NCBI GenBank assembly: GCA_023078555.1
Contig: CM041203.1
Location: 1,011,481-1,075,480 of the forward strand
Direction: 5' to 3'
DNA: 64,000 bases
Source of the DNA: Ulva prolifera
Taxonomy: Eukaryota; Chlorophyta; Ulvophyceae; Ulvales; Ulvaceae
Within the stretch, counting starts at the first letter, position 1, and every line of letters starts with the position of its first letter. Below, one piece after another: positions 1 to 12,800 of this stretch. The position numbers were made by a program, and so were the translations under genes. The notes beneath the pieces were generated by a model. It searched no databases. It was given only the letters and a program-made list of their open reading frames with translations, and was not told the origin of the DNA.

Positions 1-3000
1 AGCCCGGGGTGCGACCAACTCTCATCAGGCCGCTCTGCTGTTGTCCAAAGCGTGGTCAGCACAGGGTATACGAAATCGATCGTTCCTATACAAATATTGC
101 TGTCCTGCTGGGATTATTTCTCGCTGCTGCTTCGCTCTTGACCGTGGGGTTGTGCCGCAGCAGCTACGTGCCGAAGCCAGGAGCGAAAGGTGTATCCAGA
201 CGGACGCCTCCGGCACGCACAGCTAGCCCTGAACAACATTCGACCTGTAACGCAAGTACAGTCGTCGGCGCGGCGCCATGTCTGCCGAACCGGCAGGAGC
301 TTTTGGAAGCTCAAAATCACCAGCTGCAGAGGCGTGTGCACATACTGGAGGACGAGCTCCAGGTGTGCGTTTTCCCAGCCCCACGCTCTCGAGGTCAAAC
401 ATGATCGTACCAAGGACACACAAGCCTTTGTGTTGGCACATGTAGTCCGCTGCAAAGTCTACACAGGTGCAAAGCATATGCTGGTGGGTGTGTTGGTGTG
501 TGATGCGTGTGGCTTGTTGCGTAGTGTGCGATTCCCCTGGTTGCTGCTCGCGGTGCTACCTGCCTTGCTTGCCTTGTCCTTGTAACACAGGTGCAAAGCA
601 TATGCTGAAAGGCTGAGTGATGCACGGGTGCGCTTCAGGCCCGATTGCAAGTAGCTTTCTCCGCAGAGGCGGTGCTTCACGATCTCAGACCACATCTGGA
701 GTCAGTCTGCGATGCTCACGTCGAGGACAACCTCGAGTGCCGCATGCTCGCCACATCAGACCTGCAGCGCCTGAAGCATGTCTGCCAGACGTCCCTTGCC
801 GCCCTCAACTCAGCACTCAAGCAAGCCGCACACACTGCCACACGACCGCCTTCGCCTCCCGCCAGGCCGCCCCCTCCCACCAAGTCTTCAAATGTACGCC
901 AATCATCCCCTCCTTGTGATGTATGTTTTCTCTCCTGCATCTGGTGCACATATGCAAAGGCTGCGGTGATGTCACATGCAATCACTGCAGTCTCTGCACA
1001 CGTTCCCCAACGGCAGCAACAGACAACACGCCTTCGCACCAGCCTGGCCATGGCGGAACACACGTCCGTCAGCAGCAGCGTAGCATTGAAGCGCTCCAGG
1101 TCGTGCAGGCTGCGTCCACAAGGGGCCTTCGCGACATAGAGCAGCAGCTCGCAGAGGTGGCACCAGCTCTAGCACGAGTCAGTGCCGCCCTTCGCATCGA
1201 AGCCCTGCCAGCGATGCGTGCAATGGCGCCTCAAGCCAAGCAGGACCTCCTCGTGCGCACCTCCGCCACTGCAGTGCACTATACCCATGCACTCACCCAC
1301 GCGTCATGCAATCACCTCCACTTGAACGAGGCCATCCATCGGCTGACTCAGCATCGGCTGACTCAGCATCACATCTTCACACACCACGAGGGTTCATCAC
1401 AGACAAGTATGTGCTGATGGCTGTGGCCAGCTGCTCATTCACCCCTCCAGTGGTGCTTGCCATCAACGTCAGCGGGGCTGCGTATGGCAGCGAGGAGCGA
1501 CCGCGAGTGCACGGACATGCTGGTGTGCCTTGGCCACGCGCCTGCATGGGTGCATGCCACACAGCAGCCCAGGGGGCCCGGTGAATGCTGGAAGCCGTGT
1601 ATACTGCGCTCACGGCGCCTGGAGCCACTGTGTTGTGACCCCTTCTGCCTGTTGACGTAACAGTGTGACAGAGTGATCGACTCGATCCTTTAGCTACACC
1701 ACACTATCTACATGCCCTGACGCCAGTTTGCAGGCTGCATTCTCGGTGTCCACCAGTGCCTGCACGCAGCCTCGCACCGGTGGAGGAAGGCGCCCTGGTG
1801 AACCTCACGTGTGCCAGTGATGATGGTGCACATGTTCAACTGCACAGGCGCAGGGAGGCGCGGCTCGTGTGCGGTGGGTGCCGGGTAGCATGCATGCTGC
1901 GCCCCCCTGTGCCGTGGGGCGCGTCTACGGGGATGGGGCTCGGCATGCATGTGCAGGAACGCCCGAGGGCATGTGGCGGCGGGAGAGGGCGCGTGTGGGG
2001 TGGCGAACTATGCGTGGGCAAAGCAATCGGCTGCCTTGTCAACTCAGCTAGCATTGTCAATGAGACTCCCACCTTGTGCCCACGCACCCATTCCTCAACC
2101 TGTGGGCTAGGCGGTGCTGCCACACTGCCTCTGCCATCCCAGTGCGCGGGGGGGGGGGGGGGGGGGGGGGGGGCGGTCTCCGGACGCGCGGTACCTGTCG
2201 GGTAGACTGGTGCTGCCGGGCCACTGCTTCTATACCACGGAGGGCCGCGGGGTGATCAGGGGTGTCACCATGGGGCACTTCACGCTGTGATCTCGCTTGC
2301 GCGCATCGGCCCGAAAGAAGGATACGTATCTCTAAATCCACACTATGCCTGAGACACGAGCTTCATGTGACATGGGGCGTGGCATGAGCCGCAGTGGTAC
2401 ATGGCACGAGCGGAACACCGGCTGATGGCGACATGCGCAGGAGCGCATCAGTGCAGGGACTGCAGCATGGACATGGCGGACGATCAAAATGGGTCGGTGA
2501 CGCTCCAGGCGCGGGGTGCAGGCTGAGGTCGCGGACACAGCACAGGCGAGCCAGGACGCTGCCGCGGCGATGCTTCGGCACATCGCCGCCTCACCGGGCG
2601 CCGGGGGGCCTGGGGGCGGGGGCCGGAGCCGGCAGGCACTTGCAAGGCGCGCGCGCGTGAGTGCCGCGGCGGCGCAGGCCCCGCACGCACCCTGGCGCGC
2701 GTATCCTGCCGGGGACGGCCACGCGCTGCCGCGGGAGGTGGAGGGCCACCTCCGCAGCGCGCTGAACGCGGCGGCGGAGCGCGCGGCCGCGTCGGAGGCT
2801 CACGTGATGCTGGCGGCGGGCGATGTTGACCGTGCTCTGGCGCTGCGCGGTGCGGCCGGCAGCGCGGAGGCTGTGGAGTGTGCCGCGGCGCTGACGAGGC
2901 TGCTGAACGTGGCGCATGATGTGACGGATCGGCCCTCAGAGGCCAGCATCAAGCAGCTGGTGTGTGTCCTGGCTGTAGCTGCATGGCGTGCGCTGTGGTG

Positions 3001-4405
3001 TGAACTAAAGTGTATCAGGGTTTTTTTTGGCAACATGTGTTATTTGGATTTGTGCTGAGGCCCGTCCAGGGTTTGGGTTCTCGGTTTCGGGGCCAGATGC
3101 CCACTGAGTGCACACTGATGGGTTGAGGGTCTTTCAACATTTCACAGGACCACGAAGCATGCGCTTTGTCCCATGCCCTTGGTGTATTTTTTTTTGGTTG
3201 TATTTTGTTTTGTGTGTTGCCTCTGCCAGTCACACGCTCCACCTCGTTCCTAGCTTGGCCTAGGACAGATGATCGCATCTGGCCCTGCTAGATGGGACAT
3301 GGCAGATGTGGTTGTTTGGATGGGACATGGCAGATGTGGTTGTTTTGAGGCCCACCCCGTGGCTGCGGGGTCCTGCCTATCCTTTTCGTCCAATGCTGCC
3401 AGTGGCAGGTGCAATGGCGGGCTCATTCTCGTGTTTTGCTGGACTGCTGAATTGCTGATGTTGGTGAATTGCTGAATTGCTACAGACATATGCTGATTGG
3501 TGCTCATGCCCTGGGGCCTGCACCCTGATGCCGCATAAACTTCAGTTGCTCCGGCCGGATCCGGAGATGGCACTGCTCCCTGGGACCAGTTGGTCTGACG
3601 CCAAGCTTGGCACATGAGCCTGGGCCTCAGCTGTTGAAACCCCCCTTGGCCAGAAACCATGCTGTGATCAACAAATGCACCAGTAGTCTTGATGACCTGT
3701 GCCCAAGTAGAATGTATTCCTCTCATGAGCTGGCTAGCCGTGGCGAAGGTGCAACCAGTTGTCTCTGTGTAGATGTGTTTCAATTGACATGCTGACTCAG
3801 CCAGGGTCTCAAGAGCTGCCATGCGGCAAACGTACTCTGGACAAATTCGACTCAGCTCACAGCAACTACACTGCTTCTATCCAGTAGCCCGGGCTTATCC
3901 TTCGAGTGTAACGCTTCCCGGCCATGCGCGCTAGCGCCCGTGGGCGTGCAACTTCATGACTACGCACTATGCATTCCTTGTACTCGCTTATCACGCAGAC
4001 GCAGCATTGGACCTAGGGCCGCGCATGGTGGACATTCGTGCCCCATCCATGCCTGCGCAAACCAGACAGCAGTGCTATCACAGCACAGCTTCGCCTGGAC
4101 CAGAGAGCAGGCAGGGCGCGTCCTGCACACCTGCGGAGGCCCCGGCAGAGCGCACGCTCACGGCGCAGATGCATGTTTATTAGTACGCGACGGGCTGTTG
4201 ACCGACTGACGTGGTGCCGCGACTGCAGGTGATTGCTGCGAGACTGTACTCGCCCGCACTGGCGTCCGCAATACAGCTTCTTGGCGCTGATGATTTCATG
4301 GCGGTCATGGAGCACCGAGGCGCGCAGAGCCGTGTAGCGCAGTTGAAGTCCGAGTTGAGTGCGTTGTGGAAGAGGGTGGACAGCGGAGATATGCATGCCG
4401 CGTAA
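1..4405 (+). CDS. Membrane-anchored helical/coiled-coil protein, 5' end outside window
   Basis: I do not recognise this protein. Frame-compatible exons (all phase 0) are about 9-362, 639-893, 1073-1252, 2522-2959 and 4229-4405, with stop TAA at 4403-4405; an extra exon near 1735-1800 is possible but its frame is unclear. The first exon encodes a hydrophobic span (about 20 residues around IAVLLGLFLAAASLLTVG) followed by a charged coiled-coil stretch (ELLEAQNHQLQRRVHILEDE). Later exons are almost purely helical, rich in Ala, Leu, Glu and Arg, with a proline-rich patch before 893 and a Gly-rich linker near 2600. The last exon again looks helical (QSRVAQLKSELSALWKRV). This suggests a single-pass membrane protein with a long helical cytosolic or lumenal part, but no catalytic motif is visible. 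The intron 2960-4228 is unusually long and holds a tandem duplication. Exon chaining is inferred from phase, not from homology. Confidence 0.5.
2148..2173. repeat. Poly-G tract (26 G)
   Basis: An uninterrupted run of 26 G residues on the + strand, in an intron or spacer of the first gene. It is potentially G-quadruplex forming and is also a classic place for assembly length errors. Confidence 0.9.
3291..3346. repeat. 28-bp tandem duplication
   Basis: Two perfect or near-perfect adjacent copies of a 28-bp unit beginning GATGGGACATGGCAGATG, inside the long intron 2960-4228. Confidence 0.85.
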
Positions 4406-6275
4406 TGCCGCGTACGGCATGCGTGAAATCACGCAAACGGTTTTTAGCACATCTGCGTAGAAAGTTGTCAACGATCCGCGGCAGCAAGCTGCCGTAGCGC
4501 CGAAAATCTTGTGGCTGCTTGCTTGTGCTCGCAAGGCGAGAATCCGAACTATCTATCCTCGGTACAGAGCTCTCACACATGGCCACCACCTTCATGCAGC
4601 TGCGGGCTCTGACACAAGCACCGACACGTGTCAGCATTGTGCGACTGTGCTGCGGTCTGCAACGGACACCTCCGTGTGCGATCCTGCTCATAGGCAGTCA
4701 GCAGAGCCACGGTTGTTTCACCATATGCAGCAAAGGTCTGCGGCTCCTCGGCGCCGCCGCAGCATGCACCTGCACACATAATGCTCCTGCGCCTGGCTTC
4801 GTGTGCACGAGTGCTGCTCGAAGCAGTCATGGCAGATGGGGGCGTGACGTGAGAAGGTCGCACCAGCTAGCGCTAGCGACACGGATGAACTCTCCCCTAT
4901 GGCACAATGGTGCCAGGACGACGGAACAACTTGTATGCGGAAAAGAGGACAGCTGGAATCGAACCCGAGCCGGCCGCGGCATTCGCTCATGGTGGTTGCA
5001 ATAGTTGTGTGTATGTTCATGTCCTTGCTGCAGCTGTGACGCGAGGAGACTAGTCAACGGGGCGCCTGCGGACGGACAGCTTACAAGGCGAACAGCAGTC
5101 CAACATTCTGCCGACCGCCTGTCACTTGTGAAGGCTGAGCGGTGTGTGCAGCACGGCGAGCGTAGCAATCTTGTTGCCCAGCGCGACGATGGCGGCGCAC
5201 TTGCCGCCGCCTTTACCGGACAAGATGGGAATGGCCCGTGCATGCACGCCACATGTATGAAACAACACGGCACATCACTCCGGATCGAGCCAAAAAGCAA
5301 GGTGCGACTGGTATCTTACTGCCACACACACGCAGCGCCGTCATGCCGGATGTTGTTTCTTCAGCCGTGCCGATATTGCCAGAAGCCTCCGCTTCAGAAG
5401 CTGGGACCGGTATACGTAGCTAGCTACAGAGGGCATGGCGCGACTGCCACTGGCCGTGTGCTTGTACTCATCGCGGACTAAATCCCCTGATTGCGACTCA
5501 CGGATTTTTCCTTTGGCAGTTGTTACATCTCTGAAGGCCGCTATCTTGGGCAGGGCTGCGCAATCACCGCTGGGGCTCAAGCTTGGCGCTGCGCGCATGC
5601 ACGACGCACATCTCGTCACATCCGTTGCGGATCAGTGAGAGAGCGGCTATTGCAATCCGGTGACAAGTCCAGACATGGACGCTCTGCTCGATTCTGAGGC
5701 AGCAGGTGTGCGCCGAGATGACTGACTTCTGGCGACCCGAGGCGCATGCGCTACATGGACTGTGGGTTGTGACACATCGATCTCGCCGTGCTGTATGCCG
5801 CGTGCAAGGTTGCCAGCGCTGTATACTCCAATTCAAAATTCCTGGGCTACATCAGCATGCCGTGCGCGGGAACCTGCGAGACCGGTCCAGCTGGTCGTAC
5901 GCTGCGTTGTTACACCCGGGGTTGTGCATCATCAAGGGGTTCGTGGATCCTGCTGCGGCCGCATGCGGTTGCAGTGCATTTATAAGCCTACGCTCGTCCA
6001 GATCGATCTGTCGAGGCCAGTGAAAGTGTGCTGACCGTTCTCGTTGTCCAAGCCTGTCTAAGAAGTGTCGACGCACAGGTCAGCCCATAAACTGAATCGT
6101 GTCCTCAACATCGGTGTGAGTGGTATGGTATACATAGGCTGAGCAAATAGTGCAGGGCACTTACTCTGGCAGCAGTTGCAGCAGTGAAGCAGGGCACTGC
6201 CCGATGGCATTATCATACGGCACCATTTCCACATGGGACAGCTTGCCACAGATCTCGAGCTGACGTTCACTAAAC
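4406..6275. other. No confident gene
   Basis: Spacer between two + strand genes. Short open stretches exist at 4519-4640 (a helical 30-residue peptide) and at 5780-5870 (a hydrophobic peptide containing LYAACKVASAVYSNS, ending at a GTGCG donor-like site). Either could be an isolated exon of the following gene, but I could not connect them in frame. Confidence 0.5.
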
Positions 6276-8892
6276 ATGTATTCAGGACAGTTGGGGCCAA
6301 GATGTATGAAGTTTGGCTCCCCTCCGAAGCCAAATGGCAGCTTAGAGCAGGAACTTCATGATCCGGCATACCAGGGCTCTGCATTCGACACCTGTTTCAG
6401 CGAGCCCGGACCGTCCACGGGACTCAATTCGGGGCTGGACGCAATCAACACACTGATATCAGAATTATCAGATGTTGAATCGCTGACGGTGTTGTCCCCC
6501 CGCAGTGTTTCCGAGTATCTGCGAGCAGCTGAGCCCGCCGTTGACGTCGATGCAAGCCAGGATGTCTGCCGTAAGCGCTACGCAACGCTTTCAGACTACA
6601 GCAAGAACCTGATGCCAGTTCGTACATCATCTACACGAGTATTCGCTGGGATTTCGTCTGCCTCTACTGACCTTCACGCTGTGTCCTGCGTCGGGCCTCG
6701 TCGGAGCGGCATGAACTGGGGCAGGCGCCACTGCAGTGCTGAGCTCTACGCCCTCCCCAAACTAGCCTGCGCGCCACTACAGTCAGAGATATACAGCTCG
6801 GTTCTAGTTTCAGACGAGCTTGACAAGTGTGACGACGAGAGTGACATCGAGGCGCTCCAAGCAATTCCGTCGGAGGTACCAACGGTGAGTGGAGCAGATT
6901 CAATCTACGGTACTCTTGTGCCCATATCGCCCACCGACGAGGTGTCGCGACGTCCCTCCAGCTGCAGCTTTATTTCACCCATGCCATCCCCACCACCACC
7001 GGAAGACACCGCCCACGGCACCACACTCTCCGGACGCCCGCTTCAGCAAGATGTGTTGATAGAAGGTCCAGCAGCGAACTCTGGCTGCTTGCTTGAGCCG
7101 TCACAGTCCATCCCGGCCCCACAACCGGAAGCTGTCCCCACCAGCTCGATGGAAGCCCTCATCCTCCGAATGGGTGCTGCAGTCGGTTCCATGTCAGCTC
7201 TTGCCCGCCCAGATTCCGGCAGCAGCTTGTTCAGCGCAGCGCCGGAGCTGCAACACCGGCAACACGTGCTCCTGCAGCAGTGTGTCAATGTCCTGGAGAG
7301 CTTCCTGCAGCCTGAAGCTGCCTGCGGACCAATTGACTCCGAAATGGCGTCACTACAGCAATACACATCTACCATGGCCTCCCGCATGAACTCCCGGCAA
7401 GCCTCCAGCTTTCTACGAGAGAGTAGTTCCCCCTCCCCAGGTGCCTCCCCTCCCAATCACGCCGTATACTCTGACATTCCCGCCCACCACTTGCTGTGGC
7501 CCGAGCTCATCCACTGTCTTTCATCAGGGCCTGCACAGTGCGTTCAAGCCCACAGCCCTGATAACAACCTAGTGCCTTTGACCAGAGCGCCACCGAGGTG
7601 AGCACATCCCTGCATCGCTTGCAACCTCCAATGCAGCTGCGTCAGTAGGACTGGGCGTTGGCAGGAAGCTGTCGAGGCAGCCACAGGCGGCCGTCCCACG
7701 TCCTCACACGCCATGCTCTGCAGGTGCTGGAGCCAGCTCATTGCACAGTGGCGGCCTGCTGCGTGGTGCGAGCAAGCCCCGCAACGCGTTGCGCCTGCAA
7801 GACAGCTCCATGCAAGGGAGCTCCTTCATGCAGCACTCCAGCATGGCCGGCCAGCTCGCCGAGCGCCGGCGCACGCTCCCCACCGCGGGCTGGAGGACGG
7901 ATGCCCCCGATGAATTCTCCCACCCGCCTCCCCCCCTCAATTCGGACCTTGGAATGCCGGAGCCGGTCTCGCCTTCGCAGATGGTAATGGCGGGAGACGA
8001 GCTTGTGAAGCCGCCGATGAAGCTGAAGCCGGTGCGCGTGCATGTGGAGGCGCCGCCGCGGCGCCGCGGCGAGCCCGCACGCGCCGCAAGCCCGGCGGTG
8101 TCCCGGGCCGAAGCGCGGCCGTCGCACGGAGCGGCGAAGCGGGCGGGGAAGGCGGGGCGGCCATCGCCGGACAAGCGCAGCAAGCACGCGCCGGCCGGGC
8201 GGGTGCGTGGGGGCGGCGCAGGTGACTCGGCGCTGCTGAGTACTGCGCAGGGGGAGAGCACGGAGCGGCCGGCACGGCCGCGGCGCCTCGTGTCGGGGCG
8301 GTCCGGTGAGAAGAGTGGAAAACGGCGGTCGTCGTCGCGGCGTCTGACATCCCGGCGCAGCAAGAAGGCGGCAGGCCCTGGCAGTGCAAAGGGCGAGAGT
8401 GTGGAGCATGCCGTGGAAATGAGTGGCCAGGGTTTGGCCGGGGGCCCGGGCGGCCCGGAGGTGCAGCCAGGTGCGGCGGACGCTTCGGCGTCCGTGGTGG
8501 TGTCCGACCCTGGCGGGCGCTCGGGCTCGACGCGTCAGCTGAGCGAGAAGCAGCGCTCGGGGAGTGGGAGGTCTACGAAGAAGGGTGTCAAGAAGGGTGG
8601 AAAGCAGGGCAGCAGGCGGCAGCTTGAGGGGGACAGCGGGGCGCGGAGCGGGGCTGTGCCACACCCGCATGTGCCGTCGGCAAGGGAAGTGGAGGGGAGA
8701 GGGGGAGAGCGGGCTGGGGGATCTGGGCAGGGGGATGGGGATGGCGAACAGGGGGGATGTTTCGCCCACTTCTGGGGCACCAACCAGAAGAAGAAGGATA
8801 AGAAGCAGGCTCCAAAGGCGCCAAAGATTCTGGCGCCAGAGATACCGAAGGAGAAGGGGCAGGGCTGTGGCATTCAGTGTGGTTGCTGGTGA
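6276..8892 (+). CDS. Unknown Ser/Pro-rich protein with basic C-terminal half and Cys-rich tail
   Basis: No family recognised. Proposed exons are 6276-7597 and 7737-8892 (donor GTGAGC at 7598, acceptor ending at 7736, phase kept), giving about 825 residues; other splice choices nearby are possible and the true start may be upstream. Residues 1-440 are Ser/Pro/acidic and mostly disordered, with a few helical patches. From about residue 530 the protein turns strongly basic, with repeated RS, KS and GRSG clusters resembling phosphorylatable disordered tails. The end is distinctive: GCFAHFWG, then a Lys/Pro stretch, then a Cys-rich terminus CGIQCGCW and stop. The clustered Cys could be lipidated or bind metal, but that is inference. 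Composition of the second exon is much richer in GC than the first. Confidence 0.55.
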
Positions 8893-9827
8893 GCATGCGC
8901 CGCAGGCCAAGCTGCATGGCACCTCGTGGGGCGAGACTGTTTTTTTTTTTCGCCGGGCAGCCCTGATCAGCCTCACTTAATAATCAGTTGTGCCAGATTC
9001 TCCGCAGTCGCAGGCGGGAGGCCCTCGCGCAGTTCAGTTGAAATAAGCGACAACCATGCGATTCAATCCGTTCGCGTACATTAGATTCATAACATTCTTT
9101 TATCGCAGAGTCTTTCAGTCGCTGCGAACCGGTGCTGCGCCCAGCTTCGGGATAGTGACAGCGCTTGTGTGTTTAGGTATCACATGCAACGGGTATAACT
9201 CAACATGTGTAAGCACGAAGGTGGCTTGTGCAGCTGTGGTCCCGTGCGCTTCTGCGATTGGTTTGAAACCACCTGTATACAAGTGTGTGCCAGCTGCATA
9301 ACACATGATACACAGCGATGCGCGCGCGCGAGCCCATGCAGGTTTGGTTAGCTCGCAGCACATGCCTGCAGATGCCCACTATGGCCAGGCAACTTCATGC
9401 GCACGGTGGCATTGTGCGGCCAGCAGCGGGGCCCTGGATGGTGTGTGTCTGCCGACTGTTGCATACGCGCCATGCGATTCAACACAAAGCCCCGCACAGA
9501 AAAAGGCGATGGGTGTGGCAGGCCGACCGTGAGATGGTAAAAGCGTCCCGCTGCTTGCAGACGCAGGTGAATAGCACGCTGGCATGCGGAACTGCGGCAT
9601 TGGCGGTTCTGCGACGAGAATGTGTGGGGTCTGCATGGCATGTTCACAAGCTAGGTCAGCAGCTTATCACCGCGCGCCTAAACTGGCGCCCCACAACCGC
9701 AGATGATGCCCATCATGCGTTGGCTGCCAGCAGATGTTTACGTTCTTCTGCTAACGGATGCTAAATTGCGATTCTTGAGGGCTTCCTGACCGCTTGCTGA
9801 GAGCGAGGCTGACCGGGAAGCCAGATC
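8893..9827. other. Intergenic spacer and Clp 5' region, no gene seen
   Basis: Contains a T10 run at 8940 and only short random open frames. It should hold the 3' UTR of the preceding gene and the promoter of the Clp gene; no TATA-like or other motif stands out clearly. Confidence 0.5.
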
Positions 9828-12800
9828 ATGCCCGCGCTGTATACGCGCTCACGCCACACCAGCACATTCATCAAGCAGATTTCAGCTGCTTCCTACCGGT
9901 GGCGTCAGTCTAGCAACGTGACAACGTCTCCGGACGATGCTGCCCAGACTTTGGAGAGCAGCGTGAACGAGCGCAGGTACCAGCAGCACCTGCTGACTTG
10001 ATTACTGATCGCAGATGTAGGCTGTGAGCTATCTTGCATGCAGTGTTCGGTAACAGGACTCTTTGGGCTCCAGGCGCAACCGTGTACCACTTCTAACGCA
10101 GTTCGGCAGGGACTTGACAGATGAAGCTCGGCGTGGGCTGCTGGATCCCGTGGTGGGGCGCGATGCTCTGCTGCAACGGATGGTGCATGTCCTTTTGCGT
10201 CGAACCAAGAACAACGTGCTGCTGCTTGGCGACCCCGGTATGGTTTCTAGGCCAGGACAAGGCCGTGCACAGCTGACACACCCGTCGCACTTGAAGCGGG
10301 ATCTGCTGCAGATGAGTGAGTTGCTGCAGGAGTGGGAAAAACGGCAATCGCAGAAGGGATAGCACAGGCCATCGTGTCACAGGTACGACGACACTGAATC
10401 ATCTGTGAATGGCCAGGGACACCACCAACGCTGCCACACAGTCGCTTTGTGCCAGCACATCCGCAGGTCTAACTTGGTCTCCGGTGGTCACAGCCACTGT
10501 AACACCTACCGACCTGTGCTTCGATCCAAGGCGGGCACCATGCTGAGCCTGTGTTGCAGGGCACCTCCAGGCTGTCCAACAAGCGCCTAGTCAGCCTCGA
10601 CGTCGCTGGCCTGCTCGCTGGAACCCAGTACCGAGGGACTTTCGAGGAGCGCGTGCACGGCATCCTAGACGAGGTGCAAAAGTCTCGCGGCAATGTCATG
10701 CTCTTCATCGACGAGATCCACAACCTCGTCGGGGCCGGCGCGGTGCGCTGCTAGCCACATCACAGGAACAGATTGCATGAGATCGGGTCGCTGCATGGCA
10801 CAGAACCAAGACAACCCACAAGTCAAGACATGGCAGTGGCGCCAGGTTGCTCATGCACCGCAGAGGAGCAATGCAGCTGCCTCCTGCACACCTACCGCTT
10901 CTGCCTCTTGTCCTCGTGGACCGTCAGAATCCGCACCAACTGCCGGACCACAGCGCTCGTGCCTGTGACTTTGCCAGCGTCTGCATGCCATCCGCCCTGC
11001 TGCCCGCCATCCCGTCGGAGACACGAAACCCTGTGCAGTGACCGTGCTGCTTGGTCATGGCTTGCACCTAGGCCACAGTGTATGGCACAGGGAAGCAGGA
11101 GGCCTGCAGGAGGTCCTGACGCAGGCATGGAGAAGTTCCTGCGGCGACGTGATTCTGTGATTCCCACGCCCCTTTCGATGTGCATGCGTGCATAGGCCAG
11201 TAGGTCTCCGTCTCCGTCGCCCGACTGCCCACGGTGTATCGGCGCATGGCTCCCTCGCAGAGAGCAGGACACCCAGTGGCCTGCAGTGCCACTGTCTTAT
11301 GAGGACAACGCCGGAGATGCAGTCAGCACTGCATGATCCGCGCATGGCATAACCCAGAACCTGCAGTGCCACTGTGCGGGCTGGATACCCATCGGCCTGC
11401 ACCCTCCCCTGCCCTTGTGCTTTGCAAGCGCATGCATGCACACGTGCATGCATATGCGTGCGCATATACAGGTCGAGGGCGCGCTGGACGCGGCCAACAT
11501 GCTCAAGCCCGCCCTCGCGCGCGGCACGCTGCACTGCATCGGCGCGACGACGCACGAGGAGTTTGAGCGGTACATCGCGCGCGACGCCGCGCTCGCGCGC
11601 CGCTTCCAGCCACTCCCCGTCCCGGAGCCCACCCCTGCGGAGGCCCTCGCGATCCTGCGCGGCCTGCAGGGCCGCTACGAGGCCTTCCACGCGGTCACGT
11701 ACACCCCGGCGGCGCTGGAGGCCGCGGTCGCGGCTGCCGTGCAGTTTGCGAGCGGACGGAGGCTGCCCGATTCGGCGGTGGACATCATCGACGAGGCGGC
11801 GGCCCTCGCGAGCAGCGTCGCGCCCCTCACTGCGGGTGGCGCAGGTGCGGCCCGCATCCCCTCCGGCAATGCAAGAAGATCAAGAAGAGCACCAATGCAT
11901 GCAAGAAGTGCACCCGCTGGGAGCGTCGGGGTGGCTGTGCCGGGGTTGAGCGGACGACTGTGGAGCGCGAAACCGTCGCAGCGGCTGCAACCGAGGCCGT
12001 CTTGAGCACCTCATCAGGCCTCGGGCCCGGTCGCACCGCGCAAATGCGTTTGGGACTGCGGTTGTACACTCACAAGTTTGGGGCGTAGGGGGCGGAAGCC
12101 AGAATGCCGGCCTGGTCTTGCATGCATGGCCGCGCAGCGGCCCCCGCCGCATGCCCAACGAGGCCACGCGGCAGCCCTGTATGCCTCGCTGCGTCATCCT
12201 GAGCCGTTCTGCTAACCCTATCGCTTCTCAGCTCCGTGATGCAAGCTTGTTTTCCAATGTGTGCAGGCGCAGCGCAGCAGCGTAGCATGGAGGCTGCGCA
12301 CGCCACCGACCTCCGCGCCTTCCCGCCGGCTCCACACAATCGCCCCGTAACAGGTGCGCCCCACTCTCGGCCCTAGCTCTGTACTTGCTCACAACCCCGT
12401 TGCCCTTCAGCCACTCCACCACGCACTGCTGCCTCACGTTCCAGCTGCTGCCTGCTCCCCCCATGCTGCATGTCAATGCATGCGCGGGCAGGCACCCCCG
12501 TGAGCGTGTCGGCATCGCAGACCAGCAGACGCTGCAGCGCCCATGCTGATGCATGCATGCATGTGGTCGGTCTGCATCCAGCGCGCGGTGTCCTGCAGGC
12601 GGCCGCCGGGCGGAGGCGCTGCCCAAGGCCTGCCCACACTGCGGCTACCCCGTACCGGATGTTGGCACGACCAGCCTCTTCTGCACAGAGTGTTCGTCCG
12701 CCTTCCTCAACATTCCTCAGCACCTCCTCATGCTCGGCGCGTCCGTCACGCCGCGCCGCCGGCCCGCCGCGAAAGCGGCTGCGCCGTCCGGGGGGAGCGC

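Noticed and set aside
4930..4990. tRNA-like T-arm (GGTTCGATTCC on the minus strand)
   Set aside because: Only 3 of 5 T-stem pairs form and no 5' acceptor strand complementary to the 3' side is found; at most a relic.
5780..5870. Peptide with LYAACKVASAV resembling the start of fructose-1,6-bisphosphatase
   Set aside because: The similarity is limited to a few residues; no following FBPase motif (such as the metal-site DPLDGSSN) occurs in any nearby frame.
7738..8976. Long minus-strand open frame (about 410 codons) rich in Arg, Pro, Leu
   Set aside because: Antisense of the basic half of the 6276-8892 gene; composition is that of complement translation, no domain.
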